64,000 nt of DNA from the NCBI RefSeq assembly GCF_036785885.1, contig NC_092320.1:16431557-16495556 (forward strand), read 5' to 3'. Within the stretch, counting starts at the first letter, position 1. Each line of letters starts with the position of its first letter. Of the stretch, positions 1-11,628 are shown piece after piece. This DNA comes from Coffea arabica (lineage: Eukaryota > Streptophyta > Magnoliopsida > Gentianales > Rubiaceae). The position numbers and the translations under genes were made by a program. Below the pieces are notes generated by a model, which did not search any database, had not been told where the DNA came from, and was given only the letters and a program-made list of their open reading frames with translations.

Positions 1-356
1 GAATCCGGTTGTAGAAATCCAAAGAATACTTTAATTTGTACATGGAAAAGTAGTTAATCTTTAATCTCTAATTAGTTTGAGGTATCAAGCTGAGCCATGT
101 GCTAATCCCTAATTGTAATTTAACACTTATTTCTGGTTCTGCTACTGTCTTAACCTTTTGAAGTAGCTATGTACCAGGAAGTTGAACGGGTAGGAGAAAT
201 ATGTGCATCACTGATTATTCAATGTAGCATAGTAAATGTTGTGGAGGATGACCATTTTTTTTTTTTTTTCAAAACGTTTTGTATGCCTATAATCTCTGAT
301 GATTGTCTTATGTTTTCGAGATATGTACATATCTTTATAATTTGCTTCTTTGGTAG
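1..356 (+). other. Probable intron 1 of the RFS2-like gene
   Basis: AT-rich sequence with a T run near 255-270 and a pyrimidine-rich stretch ending in TAG at 354-356, immediately before the first recognisable exon. I see no first exon with the family's N-terminal sequence here, so the start codon should lie before base 1. The open frame starting at ATG 169 runs through the acceptor and is not expected to be the start. Confidence 0.6.
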
Positions 357-3300
357 GGGGCTCCGCTTCATGTGCTGCTTCCGGTTCAAGCTGTGGTGGA
401 TGACTCAGAGAATGGGATCATGTGGGAAGGACATTCCTTTGGAGACACAGTTTATGCTTGTGGAGAGCAAAGACACGACAGAAGGCGAGCGTGAGGATGC
501 CCCCCTCATCTACACTGTGTTCCTCCCTCTCCTTGAAGGCCAGTTCCGAGCTGCCCTTCAAGGAAATGAGAAGAATGAACTAGAGATCTGCCTTGAGAGT
601 GGTGAGTAGGCTCAGGCCATCCCAAAGTATTTGGTGTAGGATACATGTTTGCTGCTTTGCCTATCTTGTGAGGCCGTATCTTCAATTAAGCCAGAACCAT
701 CCCTTCATCATCAAATGGGGACCAAGTCCACTGTGCTCTGACATGACCAAGCTGGAGAAACCAATTAGATCTTGTCATCTAATGAATCAATAATGGAGTT
801 AATAAAATTTGGGAACATATCTTAGAAAAGAAAGAGTTCGAAAGAACCAAAACGACCTTGTTTTTGTGGTATGGTTGTTGCAGGAGATCATGCTGTTGAA
901 ACCAACCAAGGACTTTACCTTGTCTACATTCATGCTGGGACCAATCCTTTTGAAGTCATCAACCAGGCTGTAAAGTACGTCCTCACTTCTCCTTGTCCAC
1001 TTTTCTATTCATGCTGGTCCTCCAATGCCTGTGGCCCCTTCCCGTGGGGTGTGGGTCGAGAAGCATTTGGAGCTTGACTCCATGTTATCATAAAACAACC
1101 ATGGTGTCTTCATAGTTGAATTTTCCACAACTGAATTACCATTTCCTGACTGACAATAATATTCTTCTTTTCTTATTATAAATAGAGCTGTAGAGAAGCA
1201 CATGCAAACTTTTCACCACCGAGAGAGGAAAAAAGTAAGCAAAGTTTTTCTCGTCTTTGTCTTGTAGTTGGAGTAAATTGGAATTCAAATCTTATGTTTG
1301 GTGGGTTGTTTTGTAGCTCCCCTCATTCCTCGACTGGTTTGGTTGGTGCACATGGGATGCATTTTACACTGATGTCACAGCTGAGGGTGTTGAGGAAGGC
1401 CTTACAAGGTGAAACATGAATCTAACTTTCGTTTGCTCTTCCGAACTGATGTTCAGTGGAGATGAATTGCTAATTTTTTGTGGTTATCTTTGCAGCTTGT
1501 CTGAAGGTGGCACTCCTCCTCGTTTCCTAATTGTGGATGATGGTTGGCAACAGATTGGTCAAGTGAAGGATACCAATTGCGTAGTGCAGGAAGGAGCTCA
1601 GTAAGTTTTGTTCTTTATTGCTTTGTCCAGTATAAGTTTTGGTTGCGTGGTAGTCATTTCAATTAAGCTGAGAAAGCGTTTTATATAGGCGGTATCACAC
1701 TATGCTTCTTAGTAGAGATCAAACAAACTGACTGTGGAGATTAGTAAATTTTCTTTGCAGCAGCAAATGTGGTTAAATCACTTAAGATATGAACCATACT
1801 CTGGTTGCCCCTGTTATGGTATGAGTGGCCTTAATCTATTCTTGGTTCGCATCCTTGTTTCTGAATTCACATCAACAGACACATTGCACCCCACCCAACC
1901 AACTCGCCCCCCCTCCCCCCACCCACAACAACAAAACCAACAAAAGAAAAAAAGCACTGAAGATATGATAATTCGTCTAGAAGAGGGGTTATGGACTGAC
2001 TTTAAGCAAAAATCTTTAGGTACCTTTGTAACTTCTGACTTCTGTAAAATATGCTTAACACAGTTTTTTCTGCAGATTTGCAAACAGACTCACAGGCATA
2101 AAGGAAAATGAGAAATTCCAGAAGAATGGTGAAAGTCAGGTTGGCCTGAAGCAGCTCGTTCAAGACGCCAAGCAGGGCCATGATGTCAAGTAAGTTCAAC
2201 CGGTTTTCTTTTTTTCCTATATAATGTTTTCTCAATCTCTCTTGAGAGCTAAGATACCCTATGGTGCAATTGCATCGTACTTGGTTAGAAATAAGGCACT
2301 TTCTTCTGTATCTCTGGGTGTCCTTATCCTTGCATACATACTTTCTTTCTTAAAGAAAGTGTTATCAGCTCTTATTTCTTGTCTTCTTATTTCATTTCTT
2401 CTTTGTTACATTTTTCCTTTGTAGTTCTTCTATGTAAATGGCAATGCATGCAATCATTTTCCTTTTTACCTAAAAACAATTCTGGCAAGTACATGAAATT
2501 ATCTTTTGATGGTCTTCTAGACTGTTGAAGAAATATGTCTGGCCATGTTTCCATACACAAGTTTATACAGTTGCTTAATTTATTGGATGCTGTTTACTCA
2601 GTCTATTTCTAATATGGTGCAGGTACGTCTATGTGTGGCATGCTCTAGCAGGTTACTGGGGTGGAGTACAACCAGCTGGTGCAGGCTTGGAGCACTATGA
2701 CTCTGCTTTGGCATACCCCGTGTCATCTCCAGGTGTGATGGGTAACCAACCAGATATAGTCATGGATAGTCTTGCTGTCCATGGTTTGGGTCTGGTCCAC
2801 CCAAAGAAGGTGTTCAACTTCTATAATGAGCTTCATTCATACCTGGCTTCTTGTGGAGTAGATGGTGTTAAAGTTGATGTGCAGAACATTATTGAGACCC
2901 TCGGTGCTGGCCATGGTGGTAGAGTTTCTCTGACTCGCAGCTATCACCAGGCCCTTGAAGCTTCTGTGGCACGGAACTTCCCTGACAATGGATGTATTGC
3001 CTGCATGTGTCATAATACTGATGGGATCTACAATGCCAAGCAGACTGCTGTTGTCAGAGCTTCTGATGACTTTTACCCTCGTGACCCTGCTTCCCACACC
3101 ATACACATTTCATCTGTTGCCTACAACTCTTTATTCCTTGGAGAATTCATGCAACCTGATTGGGATATGTTCCATGTGAGTATTATGCTAAGTTAAATCT
3201 CTCTCCAGTTAAAGATTGGCAGATGAGAAGCTGATAAATGAACTCTTACTGTCTTACACATCATTACCATGTAACCAACTGCAATACTGATGACAATCTG

Positions 3301-4566
3301 TGATGCAGAGCTTACACCCTGCTGCCGACTACCATGCTGCAGCTCGAGCTGTTGGAGGATGTGCAATCTATGTCAGGTAAATACTTGTGTCCTCACCTGA
3401 ATCATCATTCTGGTTTCATTAATTTTTAGGACCTATGTGTTAATGCTCATGTTGTCTTTCGATATTCAGTGACAAGCCTGGCAATCACAACTTTGAGCTT
3501 TTGAAGAAGCTGGTCCTACCTGATGGTTCTGTCCTTCGGGCACAGTTGCCTGGGCGGCCTACACGTGACTGCCTCTTTGTTGATCCAGCCAGAGATGGGA
3601 AAAGGTTTGCTATTCGATCTGAACATTTTATTATACCCAGAATCATGCAGTATTATTTATTACAAGTAATATTTACTTCAAAAAAAAAAAAAAAAATAAT
3701 GCAGCTTGCTTAAGATTTGGAATGTGAACAAATGCACTGGTGTTGTTGGTGTTTTCAACTGCCAAGGTGCTGGTTGGTGCAAAATCACAAAGAAGACACG
3801 TATCCATGATGCTTCTCCTGGCACCCTTACTGGTTCTGTTCAAGCCAGTGATGTTGACCCCATATCTCAAATTGCTGGCCCAAACTGGGATGGGGAAACA
3901 GTAGTCTATGCCCAAAGATCAGGTACTTGGCTTTTTTATCCATTGTTCGTTTTCACCACCTTATTTTCCCTTAACAATCAATTGTAAACCTGACTCTGAG
4001 AATAATCCTTGAACTGAAACGCAGTGGAGGTAATGCGGCTACCAAAAGGTGCTTCTCTTCCTGTGACACTCAAAATTCTTGAATATGAACTCTTCCACTT
4101 CTGTCCTGTGAAGGTGAGCCTTCAAAAAGAGTGCATTTCCTTCTTAATGATGCTATGTACATTCTATATAGTTGGAGATACCAATGGATGATAAATCATG
4201 CAGGAAATTGCTGCAAACATTTCCTTCGCACCAATTGGTCTGCTCAACATGTTCAACAGCGGTGGTGCTGTTGAGCAGTTTGAGGTCCAACCGACTTCAG
4301 ACAGCAAAGCAGAGATTTTTGCCGGTGAGGCTACGTCTGAGATCTCTGGTTCTCTTAGTGAAAAGAGATCACCAACGGCAAAGATCATACTTAAAGTGAG
4401 GGGATGTGGCCCGTTTGGAGCTTACTCTTCTCAGCGCCCGCTAAAATGCTCAGTGGATGGTGCTGAGACTGACTTTACCTATGAAGCGACAACAGGATTG
4501 GTGGCTATCGACATTCCAGTTCCAAAGGAGGAGATGCATAGATGGACTATTGGAATTGACGTCTAA
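357..4566 (+). CDS. RFS2: RFS2/SIP2-like alkaline alpha-galactosidase / galactinol-sucrose galactosyltransferase family (5'-partial)
   Basis: Raffinose synthase/seed-imbibition (SIP) family protein, clan GH-D (GH36-like); close Arabidopsis relatives are cytosolic enzymes that hydrolyse raffinose-family galactosides. I read 12 exons with GT-AG borders and continuous phase: 357-601, 884-974, 1186-1234, 1317-1408, 1496-1600, 2076-2189, 2623-3175, 3309-3376, 3470-3604, 3705-3922, 4025-4113, 4204-4566, giving 706 residues. The first exon (about 60 residues in relatives) must lie upstream of the window, because the first visible exon opens in mid-codon after an AG at 355-356. Family motifs are present: [27 protein letters not shown] (nucleophile Asp near 2876) and [11 protein letters not shown] (acid/base Asp near 3065-3070), and all visible exons are open. 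Similarity to SIP2/RFS2 is stronger than to true raffinose or stachyose synthases, so raffinose hydrolysis is the likelier activity. No frame damage seen. Confidence 0.93.
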
Positions 4567-4800
4567 ATTAGTTGGTTCCATTAGGTAGGTAGTGGGGGGA
4601 AATCGCTGTTACGATGGGGATTCATGCTTGAGGCTGCCCCTTGTGTTTGGTGACGCATTAGTTAGACGTAGCTTTCTTATTGCTGGGGAGAATGTGGGTG
4701 GGCGGGCAGTAAGAGTGAGCCTTGTGTGTGTGGGGGGAATAATGAGAAGGGTCCTTGTATCACTTTCATTTGCTTTCTAATAAAACTGCTTTGATCATAA
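4567..4800 (+). other. 3' UTR of the RFS2-like gene with poly(A) signal
   Basis: Non-coding sequence follows the TAA at 4564-4566. A canonical AATAAA lies at 4779-4784, about 215 bases past the stop, preceded by GT-rich sequence, as in plant 3' UTRs. The exact cleavage site cannot be read. Confidence 0.6.
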
Positions 4801-6069
4801 GATCTACACAAGTTGGTGCTAATTTGAGCAGAGTTCTTTAGCAGTGCCTGTCTTCTACTGCACTGCTCCAAGGAATGAGTAATTTTGTCCCCTTGCGGCA
4901 AAAGTTGCAGAGGTTGAGCTTTGTTGTGTATCGTGCATTTCACCAGTTGAATGTGGAAGTACATTTATGCAATTGAGTTAAGAAAATAGTCATGGCTCAT
5001 GAGTAGTTATTCGCCTACTCTTAACCAATTTCTTTAGAAGTTTCTTTTGGATATAACTTTGCTACTTACAGGTGCAAACAGAGAAACTTTTGTCTAGGAC
5101 TCTAAGCGCTCGTATCATATCTACACCATCTAATTCTGCTTTTTCTGAACAGAAGTCAAACCTTTGATTCTGTTTATTTGAGTTTCCATTTTTGGCTAAT
5201 TCTACCTATAAAGCATGAATGTTTCAATATCTTTTTTCTATATGTCAAGCACTCAAATCAATGCTTAGACCTTTACTCTTAGATAGTGTTTGAATAAATT
5301 ACTTAGATGTAACAGCATAAAAGTATATGCATTCAACTTTATTTTCATGTTGGTTTTTATTTATTTATTTTTTGAAATAATTATGCAATTAAATACGTTA
5401 TTACATATTTTATGCTCCTCTTAGGTAATCTTTTAGCAAATGAATGTATTTTTATATTTCAATGCGTTGGTTTCTAATCAATGTACTAGTACTTCGATAG
5501 TATCTATCCAAGAAATTTAAACAATTTTCCTGTAACATTCAAATTTAAAAACAATAATTCAAATTTCTCTACACTATTTTCTTGTTTATCAAACACATAC
5601 AGGAAAATTTAGTTTCTTTTTTTTTTTTTTTTTACATTACTTCACCTCACTTTTCTCGCGATGCACTTTCTTGCACGACTTTCTTGTCAAACAAACGGAG
5701 CCTCATCGGCCTTGCCAACTTGAGTTTCTACATGCAAACATTTCTGCTACAGCCAACCACCGAAGCTAGGTAAGTAGTCACTAATAAACTCTTCCAAGTG
5801 CCAGATTCAGGGATGGGTGATAGAACAAAACAGCTTCTTTATGGGCTAATATAAAGGCGTTATATATATTGCCAAGACAAGCACGCCTTGGAAAGCCAGC
5901 CTTGGAGGAATTGCTGTTCAAATCGCGCCAGCTTGTATGTTTCCTGCTGTTGAAGGCGCATACATGATTGACATAGAAAACTCGCGCTTTCAGAAACTAT
6001 CAAACTCCCATTACCTAAAGTAGTTGAAACCGTATGCAAACTCACGCGCTTAAAATTCAAAAATCAGGA
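4801..6069. other. Intergenic, nothing recognised
   Basis: AT-rich sequence with a long T run near 5616-5633 and a short ATATAT stretch near 5863. I found no gene with supportable splice sites or family motifs, no tRNA and no clear transposon ends. Confidence 0.5.
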
Positions 6070-6078
6070 TTCTCAATA

Positions 6079-6807
6079 GGGATAATATTAGAAACCTCCC
6101 TTGAGGTTTTTCTTAATATCACTTAGCACCCTAAGATTTTAAAAATATCACTTTTCTCCCCTTGTAATTGCAAAATGACTATATTAACCCTCACTTGATA
6201 CATAATTCACATATTAAATAAATAAATGGAGCTTAAAAAATTAAAGAAAAAGAAACAAAAGTCACTTCTTCTTTTTCCCATTTCTCCAACGCTCTCTTTT
6301 ACTCATTTTTTTATATGACTATGTATTTTTTTGGTTGTAAATTATGGTAAATTGAATTTTGGTTATCTTTTTCTTTTTTGTGATTATGATAAAATGTTGT
6401 ATGTTTTCTTTATTTATTTTGAGTTGATCTTTATAATGATTTAATACAACTTAAAGGCTTGGACCAACAGTTGAGAGGAGGTCGGGGAAAAAAGGGTTCA
6501 CAAGAAATCGATTTTAAATTTATAGAGTTGAATTGGTGTTGACGTATTTCTTTACAAATATTTTTTATTTTCTAAATTTGTATTTTTATGGACTATAGCT
6601 TTAAAATGTAATGGTACTATTAGAGTTTGTTTTTTAGTTAATAGTTTTTCTTGAAGTAAACAAAGTGGTTTAGGAGAAAAGGGCAGTTTAGGATTTTTGT
6701 TAAAAAATTTTGTTCCACAAATAATGAAAGTATGGGTGGTAAGTGACATTTTAAAATTTTCTAAATGATATTAAAAGAAACCTCAAGAGAGTTTCTCGTA
6801 TTATCCC
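6079..6807. mobile_element. Mutator-like MITE (729 bp)
   Basis: The left end (GGGATAATATTAGAAACCTC...) and the reverse complement of the right end (GGGATAATACGAGAAACTCT...) match over roughly 50 bases with a few differences, so the segment has terminal inverted repeats. The 9 bases on each side, ttctcaata (6070-6078) and ttctgaatg (6808-6816), agree at 7 of 9, consistent with an old 9-bp Mutator-type target duplication. No coding capacity. Other elements in this window share the GGG start and 9-bp duplication. Confidence 0.75.
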
Positions 6808-6816
6808 TTCTGAATG

Positions 6817-7194
6817 TCCGCTAACCAAATGCACAAGTTCTGCTGCCTTTAGAGCATGATTGATTTAGATATGGGAATCACATCTAACCTTCTATTTCGT
6901 CTCTCAAGTTTCGATCTTATACTGTTGTTTCAAGTAATTTCTTTGTTTAAAGATTTTAAAAACTTGCTTGTGTCTTGATAAATTTATGTTTTTCTGATTA
7001 GCAAGATTAAACTTGTATTTGGTTTTACAAACAATTATTCTCTTCCTATTTGTTAGTAGCAAATAATGGAACCTTATGTTTTCTTGAATAATTTTTTGGC
7101 ACTAAATGTTCATCCCTCTTTTGGGTTTGAGGATTTAGTATGGGTTGTAAGGTAGCTAGTGTTGAAGAGATTAAACAAACTTGAATTTCTATCA
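6817..7194. other. Spacer between two MITEs
   Basis: AT-rich sequence of about 380 bases; nothing recognised. Confidence 0.5.
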
Positions 7195-7203
7195 AAATTT
7201 AAA

Positions 7204-7668
7204 GGGTAAATTATATATGACCTCTTGTAATTATGCATAATGTCAGATGACCTTTCTAAAGTTTTAAAATAGTCATATAATCCCCTATAATTTTATATAA
7301 AGTAGAAAATGAACGGAATGCATAATTAGTCACAACGATTAAACCACTTACTCTCCAAAAGTGCGTGTCATGAAATCATATTGTCCACTTAACTCCCTAT
7401 AATTTGTATAAATATCTACTTTGCTCCTATTATTTTTTTGTATTTATCCACGTAATCTCTTATGATTTTGTAAAGGTGGTTAAGTCATTTGATTTATCAT
7501 TTAAGTAAGGACACTACTGGTATTTCAACTAATAACGTTATATAGGTTATTTTTTCGTTAGATTTTTAGTTTATATGAAACCATGGCGGGGTGAAGTAGA
7601 TATATTAAAATGTTAGGGAGGTCATGTAACAATAGATGAAACTATAGGGGATTATTAGTAATTCACCC
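7204..7668. mobile_element. Mutator-like MITE (465 bp) with perfect 9-bp target duplication
   Basis: Terminal inverted repeats begin GGGTAAATTA on the left and, read from the right end, GGGTGAATTAC. Further matches of the type 'atgacctc' and 'aatcccctatag' lie inside both arms. The flanks are the identical 9-mer aaatttaaa at 7195-7203 and 7669-7677. The interior is non-coding. Confidence 0.82.
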
Positions 7669-7677
7669 AAATTTAAA

Positions 7678-8302
7678 TGAAGGAAGATATGCTGAATATA
7701 AAGATCAGTAAATCAAGCTGCAAGAGATAGGTAATCAAATGCATTAAGTTAAAAATGTTGGGTGAGAATCGTGAGATGGGGATTTCGAAAGCATCAGTTT
7801 CTATCTTGCATTATTAATCTTATTCGATTGCTAAGTCAAGAAAAATGCTGCAATGTGGTTCTTGATTGGGATTGAAGAGGCAGTTACGAATTCTAACTTG
7901 ACACATCAAGTACTGCTCTTGCAATATTCAAATTCAAGCTCTACAAGAAAAGGAAAAAACAAAAAAGCAGAATATTTTGGACTTCTTGCGGAAAGATATA
8001 TGCTGTTCTTGTTCAATACTTTTACTCTTATAGCTACAATACTTATAGATTACAAATTCACACTATCAACACCAATTTGGTATCAGATTTAAAGCTTGTG
8101 GAAAATTCTGACAAATAGTAACAGCGCTGGCTCTTTCATTTATGAAGTTTATGTACATAGTATACATAGGACTGCTTTACTAAAATTACATGATTTAAAA
8201 GGAGTAACATTGACAAACCAATACTAAACAACTGGAATAATCAAGAGCCACTGGAATAATCAAGAGCCACTGGAATAATCAAGAGTGAGATTCACCCCAT
8301 AC
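7678..8302. other. Intergenic / 3' flank of protease gene
   Basis: No gene seen. The last 70 bases are probably the 3' UTR of the minus-strand protease and contain the 19-bp triplicate listed separately. Confidence 0.5.
8231..8287. repeat. 19-bp tandem triplicate
   Basis: The unit actggaataatcaagagcc occurs twice exactly (8231-8249, 8250-8268) and a third time with two changed end bases (8269-8287). It lies 15 bases beyond the protease stop codon, so it should be in that gene's 3' UTR. Confidence 0.9.
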
Positions 8303-9440
8303 TTAAGCAGTTGGATAGGAAGAATCCATAGCAATGCCACAGAGGCCTTCTTTGGCAGAAATGCCACGTTGCATCCTTATGTATCCACTCTCACCCCAGC
8401 TTGTGCCCCATGAGTTCTTTACCAGCCAATATTTGGTACCATTAGAGGCCTTGCCATATCCTACAGCAGTAACACCATGGTCTAGATCAGTTCCACAGTC
8501 TCCAGTAAAAACTCCACTTGTATAGAATTGGAAAGCCATGCCACTCGCATCGATGGAAACTGAAACTGGTTGATTAGCCACCGCTTTCAATAATGCTGCC
8601 TCATTGTTTGCAGGTACCTTTTCATAACCTGCGATTTTGGCTGCGTGAGAAGCTTCTTTAGTTTTGCTGCAAGTTCCATCAGCTGCTGTGTAGGGGTAAG
8701 TTGCTTCAGAGGCAATTCCTTTGTTTTTCACTATGAATGCAAAGGCATCTTCCATTTCTCCACCGTTGCATCCCTGATCTTGACTTGTTCTGTCACAATC
8801 CACTATTTCTTGCTCAGAGAGTGATGTCAACTTTCCTGTACTGAGTTTGGTAATTCCTTCAGTGGCTGCAATTGCTGAGAATGCCCAGCAACTTCCTGTG
8901 AATCAGGAGCATAGTGTATGAGAAGTCTTATCACTTTCAAATGATCACTAATTCTGCAATTATTTAAGAATGCTAGTACTAGTCCATTTGTATACATTGC
9001 GTAGCCGTCTTACCACATTGTCCTTGATCCTTAATTGGAGTGACTGCACCTTTTTTCCTCCAGTCCATGGTGGCAGGCACAGCAGTCACATTTTCATACT
9101 TGAAAGATGCACCTCTGATCAACTTAAGTGAGGAGGAAGCTTTAAATCCATTACGCGAGGCTTTGAATTCCTCATTGGTAAGGTCTGCAAATTGATTGAC
9201 ACCAAGCTTGTAAGGCCGCTTTCCAGCCTGGTTAAAAGCTTCGATGAACTCTACATTTTTCTTGAATATCTGGAATCGCCTTTCCTTCTCTGCATCGTCG
9301 GTGTATACACGGCCATGGAGACTCATCCACTGCTCATGTCTCTCTACCATGGCCTCATCGTTTAGTGTGCGTAATGCCACAGATTGAATTGCCAACAATC
9401 CCAAAAGGAACAAGAAAGCAATCACCGTTTTCATTTTCAA
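8303..9440 (-). CDS. SAG39-like papain-type cysteine protease (intact)
   Basis: Papain family (C1A) endopeptidase of the senescence-associated SAG39 type, expected to be made as a secreted or vacuolar zymogen. Two exons: 9440-9014 and 8895-8303, joined by a phase-1 GT-AG intron, giving 339 residues, the usual length. Residues 1-22 are a signal peptide. The inhibitory prodomain carries an ERFNIN-like helix ([10 protein letters not shown]...FI) and an [14 protein letters not shown] segment. The mature domain begins near [11 protein letters not shown]. The oxyanion Gln is in QGQCG, catalytic Cys is about 145 (SCWAFS), His about 282 ([11 protein letters not shown]) and Asn about 303 (KNSWG). The S2-loop motif GCNGG is intact. 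It ends DSSYPTA without a KDEL or granulin extension. All catalytic residues are present, so I expect an active enzyme. Confidence 0.95.
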
Positions 9441-9517
9441 AGATGAAGTCGTTGTACAAGTGTTGGTTTCTTGAATATGTGCTTTAGTGATTGGTGCTAG
9501 GTTCCTTACAGAGCTTG

Positions 9518-9528
9518 TTATATATAGA
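9518..9528 (-). promoter_or_regulatory. TATA box of protease 8303-9440
   Basis: Read on the minus strand, CTCTATATATAAC lies about 80 bases upstream of the ATG at 9440, suitable for a TATA box with a short 5' UTR. The two sister loci have a similar motif at a similar distance. Confidence 0.6.
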
Positions 9529-9529
9529 G

Positions 9530-11628
9530 AGCAGAAGATGGATGGGCTACATTATGCTCCTTCAACATTGCTTTTTCCATGCAATATTCTAATCAGAAGA
9601 GATCCAAATTCCCAGTTTGCCGGGCAAGCTCTGCAATGGTGGCTTGTACAACTTAGGTAGGTACCGTACGTAGACGGTGGCTGGTTCAACAATGTTTGAT
9701 GGAAGGCCGATGTTCCGGAAAACGTTTACAATAATCAGGACATTTTCAGGTGGAGTATTCTGAGTTCTCTCCTGTCTTTAGCTAACGTCTTTTAACTAAG
9801 TTGTCTATCTCATTTCCTACATTCCTTTTGACGTTTGATTAATACGTATTAGGAAATATTTGAAAGTCACTACCACTAAATGTGTCAAAGTTTTGATTTC
9901 TTGGCTGTAAACTTATGTGAATTTCATTTCACTCGAAAACAGTGAGACTAACAATAACCATTTTTTGCATTTAAAATAGTGATTGGTGGATTCAAAAAAT
10001 TTCTGACTTTTGTGAGATGCAATGGCATGTTAAACTAGAGAAAATTAGCTGATCATTGCTCAATGTTATGCTTGTTACAAAGGCCTCCCATCTTATTTTA
10101 GCTTAATTTGCAATTAGAGTTACCTTTACCATAAGCATTTGTAGCTGCTTTTTATTTTTCAGTTGTTCATTAATTATAATTGCTCCCGTCAATAAATTCT
10201 TTTAGATGCAAACTTCAGAACTAAAAATCCATATTTTGCAAACACACTCTATTATGTGGTAACAGAGGACATCAGAGAACACTATTAATTAGATGTGATT
10301 ACTGAAAAAGTTAATAGAGAGTAATTAGAATAAGCCTCACAAGGTTTTTTTTGCTCGTATTGCATTATAATGTATAACAAAAATATTCAAATCCTTCTTC
10401 AATAAATTTCACAATAGGTCACGTAAATCAAAGAAATTAGAGGGGCTAGCGCTATCTGCCTTATATCTACGCTCACCTAATTGTGCACTAAATATGTACC
10501 TCGAACTATAAGCTATAATCAACTTGCAAGATTTGCAAGTACCCTTTACTTGACTTCTTAATTTGTACCTTTATCTGATGATGATTTGATTCCTCATCAG
10601 TCAAAAAGCTACTATTTTTCTTTTTTCTTTTTTATTAGGATGAAAGATATCTCAAGAATTCTATCCAACCTACATTGGGTATTGCTCTTATAACAACAAA
10701 GCTCGATGCAGATGACTACTGACCTAACGTAGAAATATAAACAAGAAGATCGAAGCCCTGTATGAATTAATACTTTCTGCGGCTGATATGATTATAAAGT
10801 AAAGCTCATTTTTAAAAAATTTTTTTTTTTTTGGAATTATAGGCTCCCTTCCCTTTTCTCTCTTCTTTATGCTTATGTTCTGTTTTGAGTTTTCTGCAGA
10901 AGATTACTGATGAGCTGTCAATTGAGGTCTTTTTTACTGTCCATGATTGAATACACTTATTTTTTTTCGGGTCTATAATTACCTGTCTCATCGTTCTTTC
11001 CTAACTATCCTTCTCAATATAGATGTTAACTCTCTCGAGGGTTGTTCAAGAAGTATAAAATGTTCTAAGTCCTGTGGAAAGGTATCAACTGGTTCAGAGA
11101 ATGCACCAATGATATCATTTTTTGTCCTCAGCAAATGAAGTTATCCTGGATGGAAAAAGGACTCGAAAATGGAAACCAAGAAACAATCATGAAACTGTTA
11201 AATAGTCTCTGCTTATTGCTTAAACAGGCTGCACGCATCAACGCACATACCGAGTTAAATACTACTTGTTCGAGTTGAGGAAGGGGCGTTTAATTTGTAT
11301 TTGTTACTCATTGATTTTCAATCATTGTTTTGGCTTTATGGGTTTTCTACTATAAGAGTTAATACAGCAATTTAAGTTTGATATCAAGTTGAAAATGATA
11401 TTGAGGATTCTTGGAGATGGTCAAATTGAGCACATAATGCTTTATCAAGGTTTTTAAATGTATACAACTACCATTGAGGAAGATATCGGGTACAAGAACT
11501 TCCATTCTTGAAGTTTATGTACACACTGACTTCTTTACGACATTTACTTTGAGCAGAGACGAGCCAGCATCTAACAAACAGAATCAGCTCAGCCACTCGA
11601 GTTATCAAGATAATGATTCGCCCCTCAC
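9530..11628. other. Intergenic between protease loci
   Basis: About 2.1 kb of AT-rich sequence, with a T run near 10817-10832. I see no supportable coding exon, RNA gene or transposon end. The proximal 100-200 bases serve as upstream region of the first protease. Confidence 0.5.

Noticed and set aside
169..609. Open frame beginning before the first RFS2 exon
   Set aside because: It runs through an AG acceptor at 355-356 and the part before it has no family similarity; only 357-601 is exon.
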